The notes beneath the pieces were generated by a model that worked only from the letters and a program-made list of their open reading frames with translations, was not told the origin of the DNA and did not search any database. From Chitinibacter sp046530675 (GTDB lineage Bacteria > Pseudomonadota > Gammaproteobacteria > Burkholderiales > Chitinibacteraceae), in the NCBI RefSeq assembly GCF_046530675.1, contig NZ_CP172558.1, positions 2,232,001-2,296,000 of the forward strand: a DNA stretch of 64,000 bases. Reading direction: 5' to 3'. A program made the position numbers and the translations under genes. Below are positions 56,545 through 64,000 of this stretch, one piece after another; positions within the stretch are counted from its first letter, which is position 1; each line of letters opens with the position of its first letter.

Positions 56545-57504
56545 ATGAACTGGTTGTTAATGGGTGTGGTTTTACTGGTGTTAGGTCCAATCCTGATCGG
56601 GGCTGGAGCCAAGCATGAACGCAAGGGAAATGAGCCGCCACAGTTGGTTCAGTACGGCTATTTGTCCATCGTGGTCGGGCTTTTTATCCTGCTGGTGCAG
56701 TTTCTCTCGATCGGTACGGCGATGCTTGTTTTTGTGCTGATTACCGGCGTGGTCTGGATTCTGGATAAATGGCGCTGGCAAAAATCGCGGGGTGATCAGC
56801 CGGTGGCAGACTGGATTGAATACGGTCGTGGTTTTTTCCCGGTAATTCTGGTCGTTTTCCTGTTGCGCTCGTTTCTGGTTGAGCCATTCCAGATTCCATC
56901 ATCGTCGATGCGCCCGGGGCTGGTCGTCGGTGATTTTATTCTGGTGAACAAATATGCTTACGGTTTGCGCCTGCCGGTAACGAACCATGTTTTTGTTCCG
57001 GTAGGCAAGCCGGAACACGGCGATGTGATGGTGTTTAATTATCCGGTTAATCCGCAAATCAACTATATCAAGCGTGTTGTGGGTTTACCGGGTGATACGG
57101 TTGAATACCGGAATAAAAAACTGTCTGTTAACGGCCTGCCCGTGCCCACTGAAATTGCGGGCGAACATAATTACACCGAGCAGGGTATTTATGAAGTGCG
57201 CAATCTGCAGTTTACCGAAGCCATGGGTTCGCACCGTTTTCATACTTTGAATATGGCGGATACACCGACTTTGAGTCTGTCGGAAGTCGGCGATTTTCCG
57301 GGGCGGGAAAATTGTCGCTATGATGAAAGTGGTTTTGTCTGCAAAGTACCGGAAAATCAGTACTTCGCGATGGGTGACAACCGCGATCACAGTGCGGATA
57401 GCCGTTACTGGGGTTTTGTCGATGATAAATATGTCGTTGGCAAGGCGTTCTTTATCTGGATGAATTTCAAATACCTTGACCGGATTGGTACACTGATCAA
57501 ATAA
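56545..57504 (+). CDS. lepB: Signal peptidase I
   Basis: 319 aa. Two N-terminal helices (~1-16, ~33-53) and a third near 92-108, then the catalytic periplasmic domain: Ser in FQIPSSSMRPGL, Lys in NYIKRVVGLPGD, boxes D/E FAMGDNRDHSADSRYWGFV. Removes signal peptides from exported proteins. Followed by the DUF4845 gene 26 bp on. Confidence 0.97.
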   Translation: MNWLLMGVVLLVLGPILIGAGAKHERKGNEPPQLVQYGYLSIVVGLFILLVQFLSIGTAMLVFVLITGVVWILDKWRWQKSRGDQPVADWIEYGRGFFPVILVVFLLRSFLVEPFQIPSSSMRPGLVVGDFILVNKYAYGLRLPVTNHVFVPVGKPEHGDVMVFNYPVNPQINYIKRVVGLPGDTVEYRNKKLSVNGLPVPTEIAGEHNYTEQGIYEVRNLQFTEAMGSHRFHTLNMADTPTLSLSEVGDFPGRENCRYDESGFVCKVPENQYFAMGDNRDHSADSRYWGFVDDKYVVGKAFFIWMNFKYLDRIGTLIK

Positions 57505-57530
57505 CAGCCCTGTATGGAGAGGAAAACTTG

Positions 57531-57896
57531 ATGATGCAAAAGCAGAAAGGAATGTCGTTTTTTGGTTTTATTATTATTGCCATGGTCGTGGGTATGGCAG
57601 TGGTTGTCGCCTTCAAGGTACTGCCAACTTATATTGAATACTTCAATATCAAAAAGGCCATGAACACGGTAGCCAGTCAGAATGCAGGTGCAACGCCGGC
57701 CGCGATTCGTGAGGCCTATTCGAAGCACGCAATGATCAGCGATATTGAGTCAGTCGACGCACAGGGTTTACAGATCAGCCAGGTTGGTGGCAATACCACC
57801 ATACAAGCGAGTTATGAAAAAGTGGTGCCCCTTGTGGCCAATATCAGTTTTCTGTTCCAGTTTGAAGTCGAGGCCAACTCTGCCTCAGCGGAATAA
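57531..57896 (+). CDS. DUF4845 membrane protein
   Basis: 121 aa from ATG 57531 (GGAGAGG upstream). One N-terminal helix (MSFFGFIIIAMVVGMAVVVAFKVLP) followed by the DUF4845 pattern TYIEYFNIKKAMNTVASQ and a periplasmic alpha/beta domain. The pilin-like MQKQKGMSFFGF opening resembles minor pilin leaders. It is conserved between lepB and rnc in betaproteobacteria; function unknown. Confidence 0.93.
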   Translation: MMQKQKGMSFFGFIIIAMVVGMAVVVAFKVLPTYIEYFNIKKAMNTVASQNAGATPAAIREAYSKHAMISDIESVDAQGLQISQVGGNTTIQASYEKVVPLVANISFLFQFEVEANSASAE

Positions 57897-57915
57897 TTTA
57901 ATTTAGGAATTCATT

Positions 57916-58626
57916 TTGTCTGTTGTTCTACCTGCCGAGCGCTTGCAAAAAGCGCTCGGTTATATTTTTTCTGAACCCCGGCTTTTAAAGCAGGCGCTGA
58001 CGCATCGTTCGTTTTCTTCAACGCACAACGAACGGCTGGAGTTTGTCGGTGATGGCATTTTGAATGCCTTGGTCGCTCGTCATTTGTATCGTGCCTTTCC
58101 TCAGTTCAGCGAAGGCGATTTGTCGCGTTTGCGTGCACACTTTGTACGGCAAGATTCGCTAGCCATTATTGCGACCGAGTTACAACTCGGTGATTATCTC
58201 TCATTGGGAGAGGGCGAGCTTAAAAGCGGCGGTCATCGCCGTCCCAGTATTCTGGCCGATGCGCTCGAAGCTGTGCTTGGCGCCATCTGGCTGGATGGTG
58301 GTTTTGATGAAGCAGCCAAAGTCGTTGAAAAGCTGTTTGCAGCGCGAGTTGCCGAAGTCAATCCTGCCGATGCGATGAAAGACGCCAAAACCTCGCTGCA
58401 GGAGTGGCTGCAGGCGCGCAAACTGGCTTTGCCGCAGTATGAAGTCCTGCGCCAGATTGGTGAGTCGCCAGATCAGATCTTTGAAGTGGCTTGCACCTGT
58501 GTTGAATTGAAAATGGCAACCAGAGCCGAAGGAACGAGTCGCCGCGCTGCCGAGCAAGAGGCTGCAGGCCGTTTATTGCATCAACTCCGGCAACAACATC
58601 CGGGCAAAAAGGTAGCGAAAAAATGA
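57916..58626 (+). CDS. rnc: Ribonuclease III
   Basis: 236 aa with TTG start at 57916 (AGGA eight bases upstream). Catalytic motif HNERLEFVGDGILN, second metal site DALEAVLGAIWLDGG, C-terminal dsRNA-binding domain (DAKTSLQEWLQARKLALPQYE...GTSRRAAEQEAAGRLL). Overlaps era by four bases. The non-ATG start may limit its synthesis; in other bacteria rnc is autoregulated through its leader. Confidence 0.97.
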   Translation: MSVVLPAERLQKALGYIFSEPRLLKQALTHRSFSSTHNERLEFVGDGILNALVARHLYRAFPQFSEGDLSRLRAHFVRQDSLAIIATELQLGDYLSLGEGELKSGGHRRPSILADALEAVLGAIWLDGGFDEAAKVVEKLFAARVAEVNPADAMKDAKTSLQEWLQARKLALPQYEVLRQIGESPDQIFEVACTCVELKMATRAEGTSRRAAEQEAAGRLLHQLRQQHPGKKVAKK

Positions 58627-59561
58627 CAGAAGAAATGATCAACGCATCAGGCGCAGCAGACGCCAATGGCTACCGTTGTGGTTTTGTTGCGATTGTGGGG
58701 CAACCCAACGTCGGCAAATCGACGATGATGAATCATCTGATTGGCCAGAAACTCAGTATTACTTCGCGTAAAGCACAAACGACGCGCCACCGGATTACCG
58801 GCGTTTTAACGTCGGAAACCGCGCAATTTGTTTTTGTCGATACGCCTGGTTTTCAAACCAAATACCGCAATGCCTTGAATCAGGCGATGAATCGCAGCGT
58901 CACGACGACGCTGGCCGATGTCGATGCGATTTTATTTGTCGTAGAAGCGGGGCGCTTTGGCCCGGCTGACGAAGCGGTATTGAAACTGCTGCCGCGTGAT
59001 CGTCCGGTGATTCTGGTAATCAACAAGGTTGATCTGCTCGATAACGTCGGCACGATGCTGCCGTTTATTGAGAAAGTATCGGGTCAATTTAATTTTGCTG
59101 CGATTGTGCCGATTTCGGCGCAAAAATCACAAAAGCTCGACGTACTGCTTGAAGCGGTTGAGCCTTTGTTGCCAGAGTCAGTGCCGCTGTTTGCGCCCGA
59201 TCATCTGACTGATCGCAATGAGCGTTTCCTCGCCTCCGAAATCATTCGCGAGAAAATTTTCCGCATGATGGGCGAAGAGTTGCCGTATGTGATGGCCGTT
59301 GAAATCGAGAAATTCGAAGAAGAAACGATGGCCAATGGCAAAGAATTGCGCCGCATTTACGCGGCGATTCTGGTCGAGCGCGAAAATCAGAAAGCCATTC
59401 TGATTGGTAAAAAAGGCGAAAAACTGAAAAAAATCGCCACCGACGCGCGCATCGATATGGAAACAATGTTCGACGCCAAAGTGTTTTTGGAAGTCTTCGT
59501 TAAAGTCAAAAGCGGTTGGGCTGACGACACACGTTTGATTCGTCAGTTTGGTTACGAGTAA
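58623..59561 (+). CDS. era: GTPase Era
   Basis: 312-aa 16S rRNA-binding GTPase for 30S maturation. G1 VGQPNVGKSTMMN, G2 QTTRHRI, G3 DTPGFQ, G4 NKVDLL, and KH domain (ENQKAILIGKKGEKLKKIATDARIDME). ATG overlaps the rnc stop. Confidence 0.98.
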   Translation: MTEEMINASGAADANGYRCGFVAIVGQPNVGKSTMMNHLIGQKLSITSRKAQTTRHRITGVLTSETAQFVFVDTPGFQTKYRNALNQAMNRSVTTTLADVDAILFVVEAGRFGPADEAVLKLLPRDRPVILVINKVDLLDNVGTMLPFIEKVSGQFNFAAIVPISAQKSQKLDVLLEAVEPLLPESVPLFAPDHLTDRNERFLASEIIREKIFRMMGEELPYVMAVEIEKFEEETMANGKELRRIYAAILVERENQKAILIGKKGEKLKKIATDARIDMETMFDAKVFLEVFVKVKSGWADDTRLIRQFGYE

Positions 59562-59567
59562 TTCCTG

Positions 59568-60314
59568 ATGGCACGGGCTGGGGTAAAAGATCGTGCAGCA
59601 AAAAATCGGATCAACGATCATCCGGCCTTTGTGCTGCACCAGTATGCTTACCGCGAAACCAGCCGCTTGCTCGATGTATTTACGCGAGATCATGGTCGGC
59701 AAACGATTTATGCGCGCGGCGTACAGCGGCCGGGCTCGCAAATTCGCAGTGTGTTATTGAGTTTTCAGCCGCTTTTATTGTCATGGTTTGGCTCGGGCGA
59801 AGTCAAAACGCTGCACGCCGCCAACTGGCAGCCTGGTTTGCCGCAGTTGCGCGGCTTGCCGCTGCTATGCGCGTTCTATTTGAATGAGTTGCTGCAAAAT
59901 CTGCTGGTCAAGGATGAGTCCCATCCGACTTTGTTTGTTGCCTACTTTGATGCAATCAAGGCCTTATCCAGTTGCGATGCGGCCGGACAGGGGGTTGAAC
60001 CCATTTTGCGCTTGTTTGAAAAAGCGCTGCTGTCCGAGCTGGGGCTGGGCGTGGACTGGACCAAAGAAACGGGGGGCGACATTGCGATCATGCCAACGCA
60101 GCGCTATCAGTTTGCAACGCAGCAAGGATTTAGCCGCGTTCAGTCGCATGATGCCTGTCCGGGCGAGCTGATTTTACAGTTTGCCGAAAATGATATGCAC
60201 AACGAGGAGCTCTGGCCTTGGGCCAAAATCTGGATGCGTCAATCATTGGCCAGCGTTTTGGGCGAGCGGGTGCTGCACACCCGGCAATTGTTACTGGATT
60301 TGCAAAGAATATAG
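59568..60314 (+). CDS. recO: DNA repair protein RecO
   Basis: 248 aa. N-terminal OB fold (AFVLHQYAYRETSRLLDVFTRDHGRQTIYARGVQRP) and helical C-domain (PLLCAFYLNELLQNLL; RLFEKALLSELGLGVDW). Loads RecA onto SSB-coated DNA with RecR. It lacks the zinc-finger cysteines seen in some RecO proteins. Six bases after era. A 51-bp element begins within its stop codon. Confidence 0.95.
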   Translation: MARAGVKDRAAKNRINDHPAFVLHQYAYRETSRLLDVFTRDHGRQTIYARGVQRPGSQIRSVLLSFQPLLLSWFGSGEVKTLHAANWQPGLPQLRGLPLLCAFYLNELLQNLLVKDESHPTLFVAYFDAIKALSSCDAAGQGVEPILRLFEKALLSELGLGVDWTKETGGDIAIMPTQRYQFATQQGFSRVQSHDACPGELILQFAENDMHNEELWPWAKIWMRQSLASVLGERVLHTRQLLLDLQRI

Positions 60315-60363
60315 GGTATATCAATGGAGCTCTTTATTTGTCTTGCATTGATGCCAATACATG
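60313..60363 (+). repeat. 51-bp palindromic element, copy g (right end degenerate)
   Basis: AGGGTATATCAATGGAGC, TTTATTT core; the first base lies within the TAG of recO. The right end reads CAATACATG instead of ATATACCC. It occupies the gap before pdxJ. Confidence 0.6.
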
Positions 60364-60376
60364 ATGGGAGTAATGA

Positions 60377-61117
60377 ATGAAGCGGGCAATTCAACTGGGT
60401 GTCAATATTGACCACATTGCGACGGTGCGTAATGCCCGTGGCACGATTTATCCTAGCCCGGTTCTGGCTGCACAACTGGCCGAGCAAGCTGGTGCCAATC
60501 TGATTACGCTGCATTTGCGTGAAGACCGCCGCCATATTCGCGATGATGACGTGCGCTTGATTCGCTCTGTGGTGCAAACCCGCATGAATCTGGAAATGGC
60601 ACTGACCGATGAAATGCTCGCACACGCGCTTAACGTTGCGCCGCACGATGTTTGTCTGGTGCCCGAGCGGCGTGAAGAGGTAACAACCGAAGGCGGTCTG
60701 GATGTGAAGCGTTACGCGCAGATTACCGGGCAATTTATCCAGACCTTGAGTGCTGCGCAGATTCGCACTTCAATCTTTATTGACCCGGATCTTGAGCAGA
60801 TCAAACTGGCGCACGAGTTGGGCGCACCAGTGATTGAAATTCACACCGGCCGCTATGCGGATGCGCACAATGCGACTGAGCGCGAGAGTGAATTACGTCG
60901 GGTGCAGCACGCCGCTGATTATGCCGCGAGTCTGGGTCTGATCGTGAATGCCGGTCATGGACTCCATTATCATAATGTGCAGCCGATTGCACAGATCGAC
61001 GCGATTGAAGAGCTGAATATCGGTCATGCGCTGATTGCTCATGCCTTGTTTGTCGGGCTGGAAAATGCTGTGCGTGAAATGAAGCAATTGATGATTCAGG
61101 CGCGTAATCTGCGATGA
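60377..61117 (+). CDS. pdxJ: Pyridoxine 5'-phosphate synthase
   Basis: 246-aa TIM barrel making pyridoxine phosphate from deoxyxylulose-5-phosphate and aminoacetone-phosphate. Motifs: LGVNIDHIATVRNARG, ITLHLREDRRHIRDDDV, DVCLVPERREEVTTEGGLDV, SIFIDPD, EIHTGRYAD, NAGHGLHYHNVQPIA, EELNIGHALIAHALFVGLENAV. Complete; GGGAG site at 60364-60368. Confidence 0.98.
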   Translation: MKRAIQLGVNIDHIATVRNARGTIYPSPVLAAQLAEQAGANLITLHLREDRRHIRDDDVRLIRSVVQTRMNLEMALTDEMLAHALNVAPHDVCLVPERREEVTTEGGLDVKRYAQITGQFIQTLSAAQIRTSIFIDPDLEQIKLAHELGAPVIEIHTGRYADAHNATERESELRRVQHAADYAASLGLIVNAGHGLHYHNVQPIAQIDAIEELNIGHALIAHALFVGLENAVREMKQLMIQARNLR

Positions 61118-61198
61118 AGTGCTGAAAATGCTTGGACATAAGCGTCAATTGCCAGCTATCGTTAAAGTACTCATTCTCTTGGATGCAGAGGTGGCGCA

Positions 61199-61570
61199 AT
61201 GATCAGCATTTCTCACGAAGCGAACTATATTCATGTTGTAATTTTTGGGCAGTTCACATTACAAGATTACAAAGAGTTCGAAGAAAACGTACTATACGAC
61301 ATCGGTTTTCATGGCCCTGCTCGCCTGCTGTTTGATCTGACCGAAATGACCGGCTATACGCTGGATATGGCGCTTGAGGAAATTGATTTTACCCGTAAAC
61401 ATGTCAACGACTTTGCCAAAGTCGCCGTGGTCACCGACGATCAATGGGTGGTCTGGTCAGTCTGGATCAATCGTGCCATCGCCGATGCCAATATCATGGT
61501 TTTTGAATCAGTCTCCGATGCTGTGGCTTGGTTCGATGAATCTGTTGTTGTGACCGACGTTATCGAATAA
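61199..61570 (+). CDS. SpoIIAA-like (STAS/SEC14-like) protein
   Basis: 123 aa, soluble, alternating strands and helices: MISISHEANYIHVVIFGQFTLQDYKEFEENVL, LLFDLTEMTGYTLDMALEEIDF, FAKVAVVTDDQWVVWSVW. Fits the SpoIIAA-like fold of small stand-alone proteins of unknown function (no phosphorylatable Ser motif was identified). 26 bp before the 570-aa gene, so probably co-transcribed. Confidence 0.82.
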   Translation: MISISHEANYIHVVIFGQFTLQDYKEFEENVLYDIGFHGPARLLFDLTEMTGYTLDMALEEIDFTRKHVNDFAKVAVVTDDQWVVWSVWINRAIADANIMVFESVSDAVAWFDESVVVTDVIE

Positions 61571-61596
61571 AAATCTGCTCAACGAGGCTGGATTAA

Positions 61597-63309
61597 ATGC
61601 TTGATCGTATTGCTTCCCTGTTTTCAAAAGACAAGTCCCCACTGTCGAGCCTGAAGGTGGCTACACAATGGTGTAAAAATCTAGATCTGGCCGATCCTCC
61701 TACTCGCAATGCCAAAGTTCATGGCGTCGTCAGTGACTTTATTGCAGGCAACCTGCCTGCCACGCTGGAAAGCCTGCAAGCGTTGATGCTCATTGATGAG
61801 CATGTTCAGGAAGCATTTGACGCCATTTGTTATCAATATGTTTCTAATCCGCGCATGTCCAAGGAGATTGAGCAGAAGCTCTGGAAAGACGTTGTGACCT
61901 ACTCTAACGATATGGTCGATGCCTATTATCGTTTTGTTCAGGCCGAATCGAATGAAGTGCTGCAGGCTCAGTTTGCGCCGTTGATGCCGATGGTATTGGC
62001 GCGTAGTCTGCGTTATCTGGCAATTCAGGCTAAATGGCACTATTTTCGCTTTGAAAAAGTACCAGTCAAAATCTGGACCGTAGCCCATCAACTGTATCGC
62101 TTATCTGAAATCGGCGGCTTTGATAGCAATCCGTTCAAGTTGTATCAGGATAGTTCTGCTGAAGTCTCATCCTGTGCCGATGAATATATCCAGATGCTGA
62201 TGCTCAATACGCTTGCCAATAATAATCTGTCAGTGCGTCAGCTTGAGCTGGTTGATGGCTGGCTGGAAAAATGGTCCAAACTGATCCAGATTTCACGCAA
62301 ATATGCGCCGGATCATCATCATTTTTGCGTTAATTTGCAAGCCTCATTTGGCGCACAAAAAATCAGCAATGATCTGATGGGAGAACCCTACCGATACTGG
62401 GGATTAACTGATATCGTCAATCAGGTTCAGGAAATTCTGGGTCGCTTACTGACGGGAGCAAGCTTTGCATCGCTTGATCTGGGGCCAGATGCACGAGGCC
62501 CGATCGTGACCGATTTGCTCAAGCATCTGGATGTGTTCTGGACCATGAGCATGCGCAATAACCAGATCAAGCGTAGCGAGCGTACAAAGGTTAACAAGGC
62601 GATTGATATTGTTTACGGGCTGGATCGGGTTTGTGGTTATGTCAAAGAAGATAATGACAAATTTCTGAAGCAGGGGCGTGAATCTGCTTCGCAAGTTGAT
62701 TATGACGAAATCATGGACATGCGCCTGTATGGATTTGTATCCTCGCGGACCCGCTCCAAAAGTGCCGCAACCAATCCCTATGTTGTGAACAGGAAACAGC
62801 ATGATTGGCACACCTGGGCCGTAGATAATGAAAGCGAAGGCGGTTATGGTTCCATATTGCGCTTCTCGGAAAATGAATGGATTCGCCCTAATTTACTATT
62901 GGGTGTGCGTCAAAGCAGCAGTGAAAACTGGCAATTGGGCGTATTGCGCCGTATTGCACGATTGAACGACGATGAGATTTCGGCTGGTATTCAGATCCTG
63001 ACGAAAACGCCCGTGATGGTCGGCATGTATTCCGAGCAAAATGACCGGGTTGAAAACATGACCGTGACCGAGCTGGGTTTTACTGGTGGTCTGGAGTTAC
63101 CCAACGTCAAAACAGCCTTGTATGTGCCACATCAAATCGATGGCAAGAGCGTCAATACCTTGATCATGCATTCGGCTGATTACGGCATGGACAAAATTTA
63201 CCAGATTCGGGCCCGCGATAAGCGTTTCTCGGTCAGTCTTGGTGTCATGCTGGAAAAAGGCGTCGACTGGATCTGGGTGGCCGTCAATGTCTTGCGACAG
63301 GAAAATTGA
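61597..63309 (+). CDS. 570-aa protein of unknown function with possible PilZ-like region
   Basis: Not recognised. No signal peptide or membrane helix. Residues ~1-330 are mostly helical and resemble a scaffold (MLIDEHVQEAFDAICYQYVSNPRMSKEIEQKLW; YIQMLMLNTLANNNLSVRQLELVDGWLEKW). The C-terminal ~170 residues are beta-rich and contain D410-N-E-S-E-G-G416, resembling the (D/N)xSxxG half of the PilZ c-di-GMP motif, followed by a barrel-like stretch (LLLGVRQ; WQLGVLRRIARL). A canonical RxxxR partner is not evident (SSRTRSK at ~385 is the nearest basic patch). A c-di-GMP or other nucleotide effector role is only a suggestion. Confidence 0.75.
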   Translation: MLDRIASLFSKDKSPLSSLKVATQWCKNLDLADPPTRNAKVHGVVSDFIAGNLPATLESLQALMLIDEHVQEAFDAICYQYVSNPRMSKEIEQKLWKDVVTYSNDMVDAYYRFVQAESNEVLQAQFAPLMPMVLARSLRYLAIQAKWHYFRFEKVPVKIWTVAHQLYRLSEIGGFDSNPFKLYQDSSAEVSSCADEYIQMLMLNTLANNNLSVRQLELVDGWLEKWSKLIQISRKYAPDHHHFCVNLQASFGAQKISNDLMGEPYRYWGLTDIVNQVQEILGRLLTGASFASLDLGPDARGPIVTDLLKHLDVFWTMSMRNNQIKRSERTKVNKAIDIVYGLDRVCGYVKEDNDKFLKQGRESASQVDYDEIMDMRLYGFVSSRTRSKSAATNPYVVNRKQHDWHTWAVDNESEGGYGSILRFSENEWIRPNLLLGVRQSSSENWQLGVLRRIARLNDDEISAGIQILTKTPVMVGMYSEQNDRVENMTVTELGFTGGLELPNVKTALYVPHQIDGKSVNTLIMHSADYGMDKIYQIRARDKRFSVSLGVMLEKGVDWIWVAVNVLRQEN

Positions 63310-63323
63310 TTTAAAGCTGAAAT

Positions 63324-63358
63324 AAAAAAAACCGTGCTTTTCAAGGCACGGTTTTTTT
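63324..63358. terminator. Bidirectional terminator between 570-aa gene and PiT gene
   Basis: ACCGTGC-ttttcaa-GGCACGGT stem flanked by A7 and T7, serving both convergent genes. Confidence 0.93.
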
Positions 63359-63371
63359 AGCTGAAAATATT

Positions 63372-64000
63372 TCAGGCAAACAGGACGGTCGCTGCCCAGA
63401 ATAAGCCGCCGGAGAGCAAGATGGTGACCGGTAAAGTCAGCACCCAGGCAATCAGGATGCTTCTGACTGTACCCCCCTGCAAACCGCTCTTATTGGCAAC
63501 CATCGTGCCGGCGACTGCGGAGGACAGAATATGCGTCGTGGAAACAGGCATACCGGTCCAGCTGGCGACGCCGATAGCGGTCGCTGCAGTAATTTGTGCG
63601 GCATTCCCTTGTGCGTAGGTCATCCCTTTATTACCGATTTTTTCACCGACGGTCAGTACAATCCGCTTCCAGCCGACCATGGTGCCCAGACCGAGCGCCA
63701 GTGCGACGGCAATAATAACCCACTGAGGTGCGTATTCAGTCGTCGTATTCAAGTCTTTGCGCAATTGATCCAGATCCGATTTTTCCTGCGAAGTCAGAAT
63801 GGGTAATTTGCTGGCTTTTTTTGCCGTGTCGTCAAGACACAGCAGAATGCGGCGTACTTTACGACGCTCTTCTGCGTCGAGTTCGGCAAAGTTCTTGACG
63901 CCTTCAAGCGTGTGAATCAGTGAATTCAAGGCGGGCAAAGTCGTTGCTGGTTCGCATTTGAACAGCGTCGGCAGCGCCTGGTCGGCGCTCTGGCTTAAAT
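63372..64000 (-). CDS. Inorganic phosphate transporter, PiT family (5' end outside window)
   Basis: C-terminal ~210 residues of a low-affinity phosphate transporter. The frame is open to the window edge, so the apparent start at 63938 is internal. A cytoplasmic charged loop (TLEGVKNFAELDAEERRKVRRILLCLDDTAKKA) is followed by three or four helices with the PiT family text GWKRIVLTVGEKIGNKGMTYAQGNAAQITAATAIGVASWTGMPVSTTHILSSAVAGTM. Uptake is driven by cation symport. It may connect with the phosphate-starvation genes at 26.5-28.4 kb, but no Pho box can be seen here because the promoter is outside. Confidence 0.94.
   Translation of the reverse strand, partial: LSQSADQALPTLFKCEPATTLPALNSLIHTLEGVKNFAELDAEERRKVRRILLCLDDTAKKASKLPILTSQEKSDLDQLRKDLNTTTEYAPQWVIIAVALALGLGTMVGWKRIVLTVGEKIGNKGMTYAQGNAAQITAATAIGVASWTGMPVSTTHILSSAVAGTMVANKSGLQGGTVRSILIAWVLTLPVTILLSGGLFWAATVLFA

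Noticed and set aside
1..64000. CRISPR array, prophage, integron or rRNA operon
   Set aside because: No regularly spaced direct repeats, no phage or integrase genes and no rRNA sequence seen. Repeats present are dispersed palindromic elements.

Overview
The window comes from a betaproteobacterium, most likely of the order Neisseriales; a Chitinibacteraceae-like relative is a guess. The main evidence is the gene order at the right end: rpoE/algU-rseA-rseB-rseC-mucD-glutaredoxin-lepA-lepB-DUF4845-rnc-era-recO-pdxJ. A phasin, an NsrR/quinol NO reductase pair and sulfate ABC uptake genes fit this. The sequence is ordinary chromosome with moderate GC, two AT-rich genes, no phage, no CRISPR array and no complete transposase gene. 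No rRNA genes are present; two identical tRNA-Leu(CAG) genes are.

Layout. 1-3.5 kb: 3' part of ftsK, an outer-membrane barrel and a phasin with a well-marked promoter. 3.5-9.1 kb: a YejABE-type peptide importer lacking yejF, interrupted by an AT-rich membrane gene and a 617-bp inverted-repeat structure. 9.1-14 kb: asmA-mutY-membrane protein (minus strand) facing a thioesterase and a lipoprotein. 14-18.4 kb: a GlpR-type regulator followed by tpiA-fbp-fba, a triose-to-hexose operon with GlpR-like operators. 18.4-23.8 kb: a tightly overlapping minus-strand operon (isochorismatase, DUF1272, EamA exporter, GlxA/AraC regulator), then rsmJ and mtfA. 24.1-26.4 kb: a chemoreceptor fused to a complete sugar-binding protein. 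26.5-28.4 kb: a PlcP/Agt-like lipid-remodelling pair behind a Pho box. 30-38 kb: sulfate uptake (cysTWA with two separate sulfate-binding proteins), a KdgM-type porin, a hydrolase and an EAL protein. 38-43.5 kb: nsrR, norB, DUF2249 and an HPP-CBS membrane protein. 43.5-46.4 kb: tRNAs and rnr. 46.8-64 kb: small proteins, nadB, the sigma-E regulon core, the lepA-to-pdxJ housekeeping block, an uncharacterised 570-aa protein and a PiT phosphate transporter running off the edge.

The most unusual content is a dense and varied population of small non-coding repeats. (1) Two copies of an exactly 188-bp element sit inside two different rho-independent terminators, each flanked by a duplication of the whole hairpin (18 and 23 bp). 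(2) Nine copies of a 51-bp palindromic element with GGGTATAT...ATATACCC ends are present, five of them abutting stop codons. (3) Four copies of a roughly 200-bp element carry a 32-nt hairpin whose stem covaries while staying perfectly paired. (4) Two related MITEs with GGSTCTGTTGACG ends occur, one exactly at a stop codon. (5) A 143-bp nested inverted repeat has an 8-bp target duplication. (6) Widespread-type palindromes lie inside yejE and between cysA and cysW. The chemoreceptor-SBP fusion is the most unusual protein.
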